Below are positions 36,340 through 43,761 of a stretch of DNA of 54,848 nucleotides, in pieces. The notes beneath the pieces are model-generated. The model made no database searches, was not told the DNA's origin, and worked only from the letters and a program-made list of their open reading frames with translations. The stretch spans positions 1-54,848 of the forward strand of contig NZ_CALMSV010000135.1 of assembly GCF_937872355.1 (NCBI RefSeq), written 5' to 3'. Each line of letters starts with the position of its first letter. Position 1 is the stretch's first letter. The position numbers and the translations under genes were made by a program. The stretch comes from an uncultured Sphingorhabdus sp. (GTDB lineage Bacteria > Pseudomonadota > Alphaproteobacteria > Sphingomonadales > Sphingomonadaceae).

Positions 36340-36486
36340 CGCACACCGCTCCCAAAACGCCGCACCGAATCGCGGCAGAACAGCGGCGATGTTATGTCAA
36401 CCATTGCGCTAGACAATGGGAGTAAGGCTTGGGTGCGGTAAAGCGGGGCTTTGCTGGGGTGGGTTATGAAGCGAGCGAAGCTACCC

Positions 36487-36918
36487 TCAGCCCTCGGCCA
36501 TCACGCCCATATCGATCGGGTCGGCAAGGCTGATCCGGTCGAGCACCGCTGCGGTCTCGTCACGCACCTTGAGCATCAGTGCGCGCATCCGGCAATTGCT
36601 TTCCTCAAGGCAGTTCTTGCATTTTTCATGCGCGAAACGGCTGGCGCAGGGGACGAGCGCGAGCGAACCACGGCTGATGCGGATGATATCGCCATAGCTG
36701 ATATCAACAGGTGGCAGCGCCAGTTCATAGCCGCCATCCCGCCCGCGCTGCGACACGACCAGACCCGCGCGGCTCATTTCCGACAATATCACGGTCAGGA
36801 ATTTGGCGGGGATATTCTGCGCCTCGGCAATATCCGTCAGTGGCACCAGCCCCTGCTGGTACTTGTCCGCCAGATGCATCAGCGCGCGGATGGTGTAGCG
36901 GGTCTTTTGCGAGAGCAT
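36487..36918 (-). CDS. Rrf2-family transcriptional regulator
   Basis: 143 residues. Winged-helix N-terminus (MLSQKTRYTIRALMHLA ... IPAKFLTVILSEMSRAGLV) and the Rrf2 motif RGRDGGYELALP. Four cysteines C91, C100, C103 and C109 are spaced C-x8-C-x2-C-x5-C, so an Fe-S cluster or thiol sensor is likely. The spacing differs from IscR. The next gene downstream encodes a TauE/SafE transporter. A perfect palindrome abuts the start codon. Confidence 0.92.
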   Translation of the reverse strand: MLSQKTRYTIRALMHLADKYQQGLVPLTDIAEAQNIPAKFLTVILSEMSRAGLVVSQRGRDGGYELALPPVDISYGDIIRISRGSLALVPCASRFAHEKCKNCLEESNCRMRALMLKVRDETAAVLDRISLADPIDMGVMAEG

Positions 36919-36939
36919 TCTCTACTTATGGAGTAGAGA
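36919..36939 (-). promoter_or_regulatory. Palindromic operator candidate at the Rrf2 gene start
   Basis: TCTCTACT-N5-AGTAGAGA: a perfect 8-bp inverted repeat that begins at the base before the start codon and covers the ribosome-binding region. Rrf2 proteins bind palindromes of about this size, often for autoregulation. No other good Shine-Dalgarno sequence is seen there. Confidence 0.6.
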
Positions 36940-36959
36940 GCGCCGTGCCGCAAGGCCGT

Positions 36960-36988
36960 TTGCCATATTGCACCACTTATGTTATACA
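36960..36988 (+). promoter_or_regulatory. Putative cold-shock gene promoter with long leader
   Basis: TTGCCA, 17-bp spacer, TATACA. It gives an untranslated leader of about 150 nt, as is usual for cold-shock genes. The leader has a G+C-rich inverted repeat near 37100-37121. Confidence 0.55.
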
Positions 36989-37146
36989 CAGGATGCTATC
37001 GTCGAACGCGACGGAAATTTGAGGTGCAATTCGGGCCAAGTCCAACGGACAGGTCTGGCACGCGCAACGTCTTTTCTCACACGACCCTGGCTTCCCCGTG
37101 CGGCGCTGTTGCCGCGCGGGCAATAGTTTCGTGAAAGGAACGACTA

Positions 37147-37356
37147 ATGACCACAGGCACCGTAAAATTCTTCAACACCGAAAAAGGCTATGGCTTTATT
37201 GCGCCCGATGGCGGCGGCGATGACAGCTTCGTCCACATCACTGCCGTGATGGCAGCCGGCATGTCGACGCTCGATAAGGACCAGCGCCTCAACTATGAAG
37301 TCGAAGCTGGACGCGACGGCAAGAAAGCCGCCGTCAACCTTTCGGCGGCTGACTAA
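37147..37356 (+). CDS. Cold-shock domain protein
   Basis: 69 residues, a single cold-shock domain with RNP1 (KGYGFIAP) and RNP2 (SFVHI). Binds single-stranded nucleic acid and acts as an RNA chaperone. ATG 37147 has AAAGGA 8 bp upstream. infA follows with 2 bp between the stop and its TTG start. Confidence 0.96.
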   Translation: MTTGTVKFFNTEKGYGFIAPDGGGDDSFVHITAVMAAGMSTLDKDQRLNYEVEAGRDGKKAAVNLSAAD

Positions 37357-37358
37357 GT

Positions 37359-37616
37359 TTGGCCAAAGAAGAGCTTCTGACGCTCGAAGGTGTAATCGAT
37401 GAAATCCTGCCCGATGGCCGCTTTGGCGTCGTGCTGGAAAACGAGCACCGGATAATCGCTTACACGGCGGGGAAGATGCGGAAATTCCGCATCCGCTCCG
37501 TCGTGGGCGACCGCGTCCATGTCGAGATGACACCCTATGACCTCTCCAAAGGGCGCATCATTTTCCGCGAGCGCACCCCCGGCGTAGGCCCCGGCCCACG
37601 CAACATGCGCCGCTGA
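37359..37616 (+). CDS. infA: Translation initiation factor IF-1, TTG start
   Basis: 85 residues. The OB-fold core ([20 protein letters not shown], then [27 protein letters not shown] and [17 protein letters not shown]) is canonical. The protein is about 13 residues longer than the 72-residue E. coli factor, through the tail [13 protein letters not shown]. The start codon is TTG at 37359, fixed by homology (AKEE directly follows). No strong ribosome-binding site is seen, so reinitiation from the cold-shock gene 2 bp upstream is likely. Confidence 0.95.
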   Translation: MAKEELLTLEGVIDEILPDGRFGVVLENEHRIIAYTAGKMRKFRIRSVVGDRVHVEMTPYDLSKGRIIFRERTPGVGPGPRNMRR

Positions 37617-37636
37617 ACCAGAAAGGAGCCGCTCCC

Positions 37637-37864
37637 ATGGCTACCGTTGAATTCTATCGCGAGCGTGCCGCGCAGGCCTCACGCGATGCCGATCAGGCTA
37701 CCCTCGCCAATGTCCGCGAGCGCCACTTGGTGGCGCGCGATACCTGGACCGAAATGGCCGACAAGGCCGAAGGCGTGATCGCATCGCGTGCCGCCGCCGA
37801 AGCGGAAAAGCTGGCCATGCAGCAGGCCAATGCGCTACTCGAACTGGATGCGGCCCACTCCTAG
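37637..37864 (+). CDS. Small conserved-looking helical protein of unknown function
   Basis: 75 residues, not recognised. It is predicted to be all alpha-helical, rich in Ala, Glu, Arg (EFYRERAAQASRDADQATLA; AAAEAEKLAMQQANALLELD). ATG 37637 has a good AAAGGAG 10 bp upstream, and codon use matches its neighbours, so it is probably a real gene. It is the third gene of the cold-shock/infA run, and its end overlaps the start of the chromate transporter by 17 bp. Confidence 0.72.
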   Translation: MATVEFYRERAAQASRDADQATLANVRERHLVARDTWTEMADKAEGVIASRAAAEAEKLAMQQANALLELDAAHS

Positions 37865-39152
37865 TCTCGGCGAACTGACGCGCCTGTTCGGCAAAATTGG
37901 CCTGATCAGTTTTGGCGGGCCCGCCGGCCAGATCGCGCTGATGCACGACGAAGTGGTCGACCGGAAGCAGTGGGTTTCCGAAGACGAATATCTACAGGCA
38001 TTGAACCTGTGCCATCTGCTGCCAGGGCCCGAGGCGCAGCAACTTGCGGCTTGGATCGGTTGGCGGCTGCACGGCACGCTGGGCGGCCTGATTGCTGGAC
38101 TGTTGTTTGTTATCCCCGGCGCGCTGGTGATGCTCGGGCTGTCGGCGCTTTACGTGCTCGCGATGGAAGTCAGTTGGCTGCAAGGGCTCTTCTTTGGCGT
38201 TAAGGCCGCTGTGCTCGCCATTGTCGTGCAGGCGCTGTTGCGGATAGGCGGCAAGGCTTTGACCACTCCCGCCAAACGGGCACTCGCGCTTGCGGCCTTT
38301 TTTGCGCTGTTCGCGCTGCACATTCCATTTCCGCTGCTGATACTGGCTGCCGCGATCATCGGCGCTATCGTCGCGCGGAAAGCCCCGGAGCTTTTTGCGC
38401 TGAAGCCGGTGGCTGCCCCAACCAACGCGCCGACCGGCCATTGGCTGGCGCACATCATCAAGACCGTACTGACATGGGGCATTATCTGGGCGGCACCTAT
38501 GATCGCCATCCTGCTGACGCTGGGGCAAGACCATGTCCTTTGGAAAGTCGGCAGCTTCTTTTCCCAACTAGCGATCGTCACCTTTGGCGGCGCCTATGCG
38601 GTGCTCGCCTATATGGCGCAGGCGGCTGTGACCGGCTTTGGCTGGCTGAATGCGGGCGAGATGGCCGACGGATTGGGCCTTTCCGAAACCACGCCGGGGC
38701 CACTGATCCTCGTCACGCAGTTTGTCGGCTTCCTCGCAGGCTTCCGCGCGCCCGAGCCGTTTGATGCGTAGACAGCCGCTCTGCTCGCGGCGGGCCTCAC
38801 CACCTGGGTCACCTTCGCCCCCTGCTTCCTTTGGATCTTCGCGCTCGCGCCATTGATGGAACGGATGCGCAGCATCGCCTGGCTGCAGGGCAGCCTTGCG
38901 GCGATTACGGCGGCAGTGGTCGGGGTGATTGCCAACCTCTCGCTCTGGTTCTCCCTGCATGTTCTATTCCACAAAGTGGTTCAAGCCGATATCGGCATCG
39001 GTTCAATCTGGTGGCCCGATAGGACCTCATTGGATGTGAAGGCACTCGCCATTGGTATCGCGGCAGCAACCATTCTGTTCGGTTTCAAATGGGGAATCAT
39101 CCGCACCTTGGCGATTTGCGCTGTTTTCGGGCTGGCGCTGTCATCTCTTTAG
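37848..39152 (+). pseudogene. chrA: Chromate transporter chrA interrupted by an in-frame amber codon
   Basis: The 5' part (37848-38768) encodes the N-terminal CHR domain (LTRLFGKIGLISFGGPAGQI; CHLLPGPEAQQLA) and the start of the second half (TFGGAYAVLAYMAQAAV, GLSETTPGPLILVTQFVGF). A TAG at 38769-38771 stops it in mid-domain. The same frame then continues without a stop to 39152 (GLTTWVTFAPCFLW onward, several membrane helices). Without the stop it would be about 434 residues, a normal long ChrA. One base change or a sequencing error explains it. ATG 37848 is the likely start. ChrA exports chromate by sulfate-like antiport. Confidence 0.85.
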
Positions 39153-39158
39153 TCTGGC

Positions 39159-40676
39159 TCAGGAAACAAAGCCGAAGCCGTAAACGGCATCTCGGCCGGG
39201 TTCGCCCAGATCGCGCGCTTCATTTTCCAGCCGTTTGAGGCATTTGATCCGTGAGGAGGGGCTTTTGCCACCCGTACAGCGGGCCATCCATGCTGCGACA
39301 TGGGGTGTCGCAAATGACGTACCGCTCTGCCGCGCAGTTTTGCCTCCCGGCGCCGCCGCAGAGACGTCGACTCCCAGTGCGGCGACACGAACATACCGTC
39401 CCTGGTTGGCATAACGATAAATCCGCAAATCCTTGTCGACTGCAGTGACCGCCACGACATCAGGCAGAGCAGCTGGATAGGCCGGCGGGGCTGTTGGGCC
39501 GCCATTACCAGCAGCGGCTACGATAACATGGCCAAGGCCGCTTGCCTTGCGGACCAAGGTATCGAGAATGCGATTACGCGGACCGGCCAGGCTGATGTTG
39601 ATAACCGGCACTTGCTGTTGCACCATCCAGTCAAGCGCACGCACAATGGCATCAGCGGATGTGTAGGGCTTTCCGCCGTTTCCCTGAAAAATGTTGGCAG
39701 CAACGATTGTCGCGGTGCCTTCGCTCGCAAGCAATGAGGCGATGGCGGTTCCGTGTTCGGTTGGTACCGCCTTTTCTCCGCCGCTGAAATCCCGCGTTTG
39801 CAACGCGACTTTTGCAAGAGACTTGTGACCAGCGACGCCCGTGTCGATCATGCCAATTTTCAATGAGCCCTGCTTCGCCCTGATGCTGCTACTGCCCTTG
39901 GTCGAGACACCCCCCTGCGGGCTGAATAACAGTCCATAATAATGCGAAAGATCGTAGCTACCCCGCGAATCTGTAGCACGAATCAGCTCAAGGGCTGCTT
40001 TTGATTCCATGTCCTTGGGTGATGCAAATCGGATCACTTCGCTGCCTAGGCCAGGTAGCTGGGCGCGTTCGATGACCGTAAAGCCAGCATTGACCGCAAG
40101 CGCCATTGAACTGTCATCAACGTCAATCCCGACAATTTCGCCCTTGCGAACCGGAAATCCTTTTTGATCGAATTCGGGGCTTTCGTTGCTGGCAAGATCG
40201 CGCATCGATTCCGACGATCCGTGGCTATCCTCCATTGCATCTTCCGCCGCCTTTGCCGCATCCTCTGCAGCATCGGCAGCGTCCTTTGCGGCCTCCTCAG
40301 CCGCTTTGGCGGCCTCTTCAGCGGCGTCGGCTGCGTCTTTAGCGGCCTGCTCTTCTGCATCCGCCGCATCCTTGATCGCCTGTTCCTGGGCGTCGGCTTC
40401 GGCTTTGGAGAGGTCTTCGGCGGCGCGAACCTTGGCTCGCTGGGCATCTTCACTGGCCTTGATTTCATCGATTCTGGTTCGCTCAGCAGCACGGGCTGCA
40501 TCTTCGCTGGCACGGGCGCTGTCACGAGAGGCCCGCTCGGCAGCCCGGATCGACGCTTCCATAGCCTTGTCGGCGCGGTCTTCCCGGTCGAAGGCATTCA
40601 ACTGGGCGGGCCCTACGACAAGGGCTGCCGCGAAGATTGCGGCCAGTGTTGACGGTATTCGTGACGATTGAGGCAT
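39159..40676 (-). CDS. Secreted S8 serine peptidase with Ala/Glu/Asp-rich pro-region
   Basis: 505 residues from ATG 40676, which puts a signal sequence first (TLAAIFAAALVVGPAQLNA). Residues about 30-150 are a highly charged Ala/Glu/Asp/Lys region made of repeated DAADAAEEAAKAAEEAAK-like units, likely one long helix. A linker domain (about 170-260) precedes the subtilisin domain: Asp278 (IGMIDTGVAGH), His308 (TEHGTAIASLL), Asn391 (AAAGNGGP) and Ser454 (SGTSFATPHVAA). It is transcribed divergently from the ECF sigma gene, from a promoter of the same pattern. The S8 domain is unlike the one at 27.4 kb. Confidence 0.9.
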   Translation of the reverse strand: MPQSSRIPSTLAAIFAAALVVGPAQLNAFDREDRADKAMEASIRAAERASRDSARASEDAARAAERTRIDEIKASEDAQRAKVRAAEDLSKAEADAQEQAIKDAADAEEQAAKDAADAAEEAAKAAEEAAKDAADAAEDAAKAAEDAMEDSHGSSESMRDLASNESPEFDQKGFPVRKGEIVGIDVDDSSMALAVNAGFTVIERAQLPGLGSEVIRFASPKDMESKAALELIRATDSRGSYDLSHYYGLLFSPQGGVSTKGSSSIRAKQGSLKIGMIDTGVAGHKSLAKVALQTRDFSGGEKAVPTEHGTAIASLLASEGTATIVAANIFQGNGGKPYTSADAIVRALDWMVQQQVPVINISLAGPRNRILDTLVRKASGLGHVIVAAAGNGGPTAPPAYPAALPDVVAVTAVDKDLRIYRYANQGRYVRVAALGVDVSAAAPGGKTARQSGTSFATPHVAAWMARCTGGKSPSSRIKCLKRLENEARDLGEPGRDAVYGFGFVS

Positions 40677-40732
40677 CTCGAAAGTTTCATGCTTTTGGCA
40701 GCGTTTGGCAATATATTGTGTCATGCCCCGAC

Positions 40733-40757
40733 AACGCCCGGCCTTGACAATTATTCC
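40733..40757 (-). promoter_or_regulatory. ECF-type promoter of the S8 peptidase gene
   Basis: On the minus strand, CGGAATAA with GGAAT at 40757-40753, a 16-bp spacer, and CGTT at 40736-40733. This leaves a leader of roughly 50 nt to ATG 40676. It is identical in pattern to the promoters at 40820 and 42110. Confidence 0.7.
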
Positions 40758-40819
40758 GCCTGTCCGGAGAAATAAAATCCAGTCTATCCATGCAGATAGA
40801 TTTTTGGGGTTTCGAACAC

Positions 40820-40844
40820 GGAATAAAATCCGCCTCGATACGTT
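40820..40844 (+). promoter_or_regulatory. ECF-type promoter of the sigma factor operon
   Basis: CGGAATAA with GGAAT at 40820-40824, a 16-bp spacer, and CGTT at 40841-40844. It lies just before the sigma gene, so autoregulation is implied. The pattern resembles the GGAAC-N16/17-CGTT of alphaproteobacterial EcfG promoters. Confidence 0.7.
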
Positions 40845-40859
40845 AGGGCTTCGGACAGG

Positions 40860-41384
40860 ATGCACTCCGGAAACGCAAATAGGGAAAGCGTCAGGGTGCG
40901 CGTCGTGGCATTTCTGCCGCGCCTTCGCCGTTTCTGTGCGGTGCTGGCGCGCAACGAAGATAGGGGCGATGATTTGATGCAAGCAACAGTCGAAAGGGCG
41001 TTGGCGCGGATCGACCAGTGGCAACCGGGCAGCAGCCTCGAAAGCTGGATGTTCCGGATCGCGCAAAATATCCACATTGATGAAGTTCGGGCACAGGCCC
41101 GGCGCGGGGTGTCGGTCGATATTGACGAGGCGGTTGCGCTTGTTGGCGAAGATGGGCGCGCTATTGTCGAAGAACGGTCTGATCTGGAAAAGGCCAGGTC
41201 GGCGATGGCTTTGCTACCCGACGAGCAACGCGCCTTAATGGCCCTCGTGGTGCTTGACGGTCGGTCTTACAAGGAAGCAGCCGAGATCCTCGATATACCT
41301 ATCGGTACCGTGATGAGCCGATTAGCGCGCGCGCGTCAATCAATCGACCGCGCATTGCATGGCGAAGGACAGGGCAATGGTTGA
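40860..41384 (+). CDS. ECF RNA polymerase sigma factor
   Basis: 174 residues. Region 2 (FCAVLARNEDRGDDLMQATV ... SWMFRIAQNIHIDEVR) and region 4 (LPDEQRALMALVVLDGRSY ... IPIGTVMSRLARARQSIDRAL) are both present, without other domains. Annotated from ATG 40860; GTG 40896 is possible, since ATG 40860 lies only about 16 bp from the -10 element. It overlaps the anti-sigma gene by 8 bp. The promoter motif upstream suggests that it controls its own operon, the divergent peptidase and the repeat protein downstream. Confidence 0.94.
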   Translation: MHSGNANRESVRVRVVAFLPRLRRFCAVLARNEDRGDDLMQATVERALARIDQWQPGSSLESWMFRIAQNIHIDEVRAQARRGVSVDIDEAVALVGEDGRAIVEERSDLEKARSAMALLPDEQRALMALVVLDGRSYKEAAEILDIPIGTVMSRLARARQSIDRALHGEGQGNG

Positions 41385-42087
41385 CCGGGCAGAACTTATC
41401 GCAGCTTATCTTGACGGGAGTTTGGACGGCGAGGCGTTGGTTGCGTTTGAAGCGGAAATGCGGGCAGACAGCGCACTCGCAGCAGACGTTCAACGGTGGC
41501 GGTCGAATGATAGCCTGCTGCACACTGCTTTCCCGCTTGATTCCAATGGCATTAATCCAGCCATGCTTGAAAAGCTGGGATTGGGTGAGCCGGTTCCACA
41601 CGGAACTCCCATTCCTCTGGCAGCGAATGACAATCGTTGGTCGTGGGGTCGTTATGGCATTGCTGGCAGCGCGATCGCCGCATCTATTGCGGTTGCGTTG
41701 ATTTTGTTCCAGCCTGACGATCAGGATGTGGCTGGCGACAGGCAATTTCAAATTGCGATGGAAACACTGCCATCTGGTCAGACTTTGAACTTGAGGGAAA
41801 AGGGCGAAGTAGGCCCGGTATTATCCTTCCGCGCCGGCGATGGGCGATATTGCCGTGAATTTTCCGGGGAACAGATAGGAGGCGGCATTGCCTGCCGTTC
41901 GTCTGACGGATGGACGGTTGAGGCGCAAACTGTGCGTGGCCCCGAAATCAGCACGAACGGGGAAATCCGAACTGCTGCAGGTAATGATCCGAAATCTTTG
42001 AATGCTGAAATGGATCGGCTGAACGCGTCCGACCCGCTTGATAAAGAAAAAGAAAATAAAGCAATTTCATCTGGTTGGAAGAATTAG
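41377..42087 (+). CDS. Membrane anti-sigma factor (inferred)
   Basis: 236 residues from ATG 41377, overlapping the sigma gene by 8 bp with AGGACAGGG upstream. The cytoplasmic part (ELIAAYLDGSLDGEALVAFE) looks like an anti-sigma domain but has no HxxxCxxC zinc motif. One transmembrane helix lies at about 92-112 (GIAGSAIAASIAVALILF). The periplasmic domain (about 113-236) has two cysteines (GRYCREF, GIACRSS) that could form a disulfide, and a charged tail. Role inferred from position and topology. Confidence 0.82.
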   Translation: MVDRAELIAAYLDGSLDGEALVAFEAEMRADSALAADVQRWRSNDSLLHTAFPLDSNGINPAMLEKLGLGEPVPHGTPIPLAANDNRWSWGRYGIAGSAIAASIAVALILFQPDDQDVAGDRQFQIAMETLPSGQTLNLREKGEVGPVLSFRAGDGRYCREFSGEQIGGGIACRSSDGWTVEAQTVRGPEISTNGEIRTAAGNDPKSLNAEMDRLNASDPLDKEKENKAISSGWKN

Positions 42088-42109
42088 GAGTTTTTTTGGA
42101 GCTACGCGC

Positions 42110-42134
42110 GGAATAATCGTCGCCCGCTCTCGTT
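42110..42134 (+). promoter_or_regulatory. ECF-type promoter of the repeat-protein gene
   Basis: CGGAATAA with GGAAT at 42110-42114, a 16-bp spacer, and CGTT at 42131-42134. It is the third copy of the pattern in the island, 46 bp ahead of the next start codon. Confidence 0.68.
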
Positions 42135-42180
42135 GTGGAAAAACCGGCAACCCCCGCCGGGACCATTCGGGAGAAACAAG

Positions 42181-42642
42181 ATGACTACTATCTGGAAACT
42201 GGGCGTAGCAACCGCCGCCATCTGTGCCGCAACGCTGACGGCTGGAAGCGCAATGGCGCGCCGTGGTGCCGATGACCCGGCGGGCCATGTCCGCCAATGC
42301 CGCGGCTGCGACGACGCGCCTGGCGATGTCCGCCAAGGGCGCGGTGCTGATGATCCTGCCGACCATGACATCAACGACGACAAGGGTGGCCTTCGCGAGC
42401 GCGGCCGTGGAGCTGACGATCCGGCTGACCATGACGTTAATGACGACAAGGGTGGCGATCGCGGTGGTCGTGGAGCGGATGATCCGGCTGATCATGATGC
42501 CAATGATGATCATGGCGGTGATCGTGTACGCGCTGCGGAAGATCGCGGTCAGGGACAGGGTCGTGGAAGAGGTCGCGGGCGCGGCGGTGACGACGCCCCG
42601 GGCGATGACCGTGGCGGTCGCGGCGCCGACGATCTGGGCTAA
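42181..42642 (+). CDS. Secreted Asp/Gly/Arg-rich repeat protein
   Basis: 153 residues, no recognised family. Signal peptide MTTIWKLGVATAAICAATL, cleaved near AMA. The mature part is extremely rich in Asp, Gly, Arg and almost free of hydrophobic residues. It has three imperfect repeats of RGADDPADHD-x-NDDKGG (about residues 54, 76 and 97), a related GCDDAPGDV, and the tail RGRGRGRGGDDAPGDD. Disorder and cation binding are likely. ATG 42181 has GGGAGAAA upstream. Its own ECF-type promoter links it to the sigma factor. A possible substrate of the divergent peptidase (speculative). Confidence 0.8.
   Translation: MTTIWKLGVATAAICAATLTAGSAMARRGADDPAGHVRQCRGCDDAPGDVRQGRGADDPADHDINDDKGGLRERGRGADDPADHDVNDDKGGDRGGRGADDPADHDANDDHGGDRVRAAEDRGQGQGRGRGRGRGGDDAPGDDRGGRGADDLG
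42340..42525 (+). repeat. Tandem coding repeats, about 60-66 bp units
   Basis: Three units beginning CGxGGxGCxGAxGAxCC at about 42340, 42406 and 42469, encoding RGADDPADHD each time. The third positions differ freely, so the protein sequence rather than the DNA is being kept. Confidence 0.8.
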
Positions 42643-42655
42643 CCGGATTGCTGGC

Positions 42656-42699
42656 GGTTCCGGGAAGGTCGCTCCTTCCCGGAACCCATTGCCATTTTT
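42656..42699 (+). terminator. Long perfect hairpin between repeat-protein and barrel genes
   Basis: 13-bp perfect stem GGTTCCGGGAAGG / CCTTCCCGGAACC with a TCGCT loop (42656-42686), then a T6 run at 42694-42699. The 7-nt gap before the T run is unusual for an intrinsic terminator, so partial termination or mRNA stabilisation are options. Confidence 0.6.
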
Positions 42700-42756
42700 T
42701 ATTGACGAGTGCGCCACGACGGGAAAGTCTGGTGCTCCAAGTTCCGGGGAAACAAC

Positions 42757-43656
42757 ATGAAAAAGCTATCAAGATGTGCAGCAGGTGCTTGCACTATTCT
42801 GGCGGCGATCGCCAGCCAGCCGGCCTTCGCCCAAAATCAAAGTCCGACGGGTGAAAGCGTCAAAGGCGTCCTGCGCTTTTCGACCGGCATCAACTATTCC
42901 AAAGGTGACTATGGCGAAGTGACTGCAACCAAAGTCGTTTCGACCCCTGTCAGCCTGAAATATAGCAAGGACAATTTCAGTATCCGGGTATCGGTGCCCT
43001 ATGTACGCATCGACGGCCCTGGTTCACTAATCCAGACACCTGAAGGCCGTGACAGTGGTGGAGGCGGAGGCCGCACCGACAATAGCGGCCCAGGCAGTGC
43101 CAATTCCGGATCCGGTTCAAGCGGTTCCGGTGATGTTGAAGTTGACGACAGCGGCGGTGTTCCGGTCAGTACACGCCGCAGCGGTTTCGGTGATGTTGTG
43201 ATCGCCGGTACATATTCGTTCGATCTCGGCAATGATTTCTTCATCGATGCCACTGGTAAAGTCAAAGTGCCGACAGCTTCAAAGTCGAAACGGCTTGGGA
43301 CGGGCAAAGTCGATGTGACAGCTGCCCTCGACCTAGTGAAGGAGTTCGGCCCAACTACGCTATACGTACATGGTCGGCGCAAATTTGCTGGCAACTCTAC
43401 CGCCGTTCCTGTTCGCGACACCTGGGGTGCCGGAGCAGGGGCAAGCGTGCGCGCCGGCAATGGCGTCACTCTTGGCGCGGATTACGACTGGCAGCAATCT
43501 TCCATAGCCGGAAACAAGGCATCGAGCGAAGTGACGGGCTGGGCAAGTTTCCGCCTTGCCAAAGGCTTTAACATGTCAGTGTTTGGCAGCACAGGTCTGA
43601 ACAACAACAGCACCGGTTTTGCGGGCGGGCTTTCGCTGAGCATCAGGTTGAACTGA
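42757..43656 (+). CDS. Outer-membrane beta-barrel protein
   Basis: 299 residues from ATG 42757 (GGGGAAA 6 bp upstream). Signal peptide AGACTILAAIASQPAFA. The mature chain alternates in amphipathic strands (GVLRFSTGINYSKGDYGE; VSLKYSKDNFSIRVSVPYVR; FGDVVIAGTYSFDL; FGSTGLNNNSTGFAG) like the MetA-pathway phenol-degradation/transporter OMP family. A Gly/Ser/Asp-rich low-complexity insert (about 100-140) is probably an external loop. The last residues are SIRLN, not the usual aromatic end. It closes the ECF island; no ECF-type promoter was found directly before it. Confidence 0.82.
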   Translation: MKKLSRCAAGACTILAAIASQPAFAQNQSPTGESVKGVLRFSTGINYSKGDYGEVTATKVVSTPVSLKYSKDNFSIRVSVPYVRIDGPGSLIQTPEGRDSGGGGGRTDNSGPGSANSGSGSSGSGDVEVDDSGGVPVSTRRSGFGDVVIAGTYSFDLGNDFFIDATGKVKVPTASKSKRLGTGKVDVTAALDLVKEFGPTTLYVHGRRKFAGNSTAVPVRDTWGAGAGASVRAGNGVTLGADYDWQQSSIAGNKASSEVTGWASFRLAKGFNMSVFGSTGLNNNSTGFAGGLSLSIRLN

Positions 43657-43761
43657 TTTATGGTTCGGGAGCCGGTCCTTCGGGTCGCAAGAAGGCTGCT
43701 CCCACACCGCGCGATCGGGCAACGATGCCCCCCGCCCGGTCGCGCCTTTTCGGCGCAACGC

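Noticed and set aside
38769..38771. Programmed recoding of TAG (stop read-through or pyrrolysine) in chrA
   Set aside because: No structural element or pyrrolysine genes seen; a simple nonsense change or sequencing error is far more likely.
42340..42525. Tandem repeats considered as a CRISPR array
   Set aside because: Repeats are in-frame coding units without spacers of uniform length, and no cas genes are near.
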